The notes under the pieces: generated by a model
Database searches by the model: none
Told to the model about the DNA's origin: nothing
What the model saw: the letters and a program-made list of their open reading frames with translations, nothing else
Shown: one piece after another, positions 40,503 to 40,665 of the stretch
How the letters are laid out: the number at the start of each line of letters is the position of its first letter
Position numbering within the stretch: the first letter of the stretch is position 1
Position numbers and translations under genes: made by a program
NCBI GenBank assembly: GCA_020634495.1
Contig: JACKBR010000040.1
Coordinates: 1 to 40,665 of the forward strand
Origin: Ardenticatenaceae bacterium
GTDB lineage: Bacteria > Chloroflexota > Anaerolineae > Promineifilales > Promineifilaceae
Direction: 5' to 3'
DNA length: 40,665 nucleotides

Positions 40503-40665
40503 AAACTATTTTTTAGGTAGCGATAATAGAGGTCACAGCGACTAACGTATTTTTGTTTCTCTTTCCGGATGAGTCCTGCACGCAATAAATGTCGAAGTAT
40601 GTGTTTGTCTGAACATTTTTGACCATGAATAACACTCTTCATGGCATCAGCTAGAATGGGTTGTC
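40499..40665 (-). CDS. C-terminal end of a second AAA-like protein (cut by window edge)
   Basis: An open minus-strand frame enters from the right edge and stops at 40499-40501, overlapping the ATG of the large ATPase by ATGA. Its last 54 codons (ILRHLLRAGLIRKEKQKYVS, then RCDLYYRYLKNSL) look like the winged-helix tail that follows AAA-like (AAA_35) domains. They resemble the equivalent part of the downstream protein (LLQNQLKLIGLVQSDQG). Two such ATPases would therefore be translationally coupled. The rest of the gene lies outside the window. Confidence 0.7.
   Translation of the reverse strand, partial: QPILADAMKSVIHGQKCSDKHILRHLLRAGLIRKEKQKYVSRCDLYYRYLKNSL

Overview
The window looks like a chromosomal segment of a Chloroflexota bacterium, probably Anaerolineae-like. 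This is inferred from content, not proven: an isopentenyl phosphate kinase, a PDZ/DUF512 cysteine-cluster protein, AAA-like (AAA_35) ATPases, glpABC, and many dispersed short repeats at gene junctions. Most of the window is GC-rich by eye. The right end (about 36.97-40.67 kb) is visibly AT-richer and lacks the palindrome described below.

Layout. 0-3 kb: the end of a membrane protein (minus), an alpha/beta hydrolase, a LOG-family protein and isopentenyl phosphate kinase. 3-6.8 kb (minus): scpB-rluB-cmk-DUF512, a classic housekeeping order. 7-8.3 kb: an M20 peptidase. 8.4-9.1 kb: a Phd/VapC-type toxin-antitoxin pair with a near-consensus promoter embedded in helically phased GTAC palindromes. 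9.1-10.6 kb: an unknown protein and a tail-anchored protein resembling the exonuclease VII large subunit. 10.9-14.6 kb: a Rieske protein with a duplicated helical domain, and a Cthe_2159-like lipoprotein. 14.8 kb: tRNA-Asn with promoter and terminator. 15-19.3 kb: gpmI and a panB-panE-panC operon. 19.6-23.1 kb: a DipZ-like thioredoxin, a membrane TPR protein and a receiver-histidine kinase. 23.3-27.7 kb: glpA-glpB-glpC. 27.8-29.6 kb: an AAA/ABC-type ATPase and a GT2 glycosyltransferase. 29.7-30.8 kb: an FmdB zinc ribbon, a CsoR/CstR-type sensor and an OsmC protein, behind a promoter with an inverted repeat over its -10. 30.9-34.5 kb: a membrane-anchored unknown, a glycoside-hydrolase-like TIM barrel, a DUF3267-like zincin and a NarL/LuxR response regulator. 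34.5-36.8 kb: a frameshifted (alpha/alpha)6 glycoside hydrolase. 37-40.7 kb: a large membrane AAA-like ATPase and the end of a second AAA-like protein overlapping it by ATGA.

Two genome-scale signals run across the genes. First, the octamer palindrome ACGGCCGT occurs about 75 times by my hand count between 441 and 36845, where about one is expected. It leaves Thr-Ala-Val, (Asn)-Gly-Arg and Arg-Pro-Leu/Ser peptides throughout unrelated proteins, and is absent from the right-end AAA island and from the toxin-antitoxin locus. Second, several junctions carry short tandem heptad repeats arranged as inverted pairs. These form hairpins, supply protein termini, sit in frame inside one protein, and in one case separate a Shine-Dalgarno sequence from its start codon.
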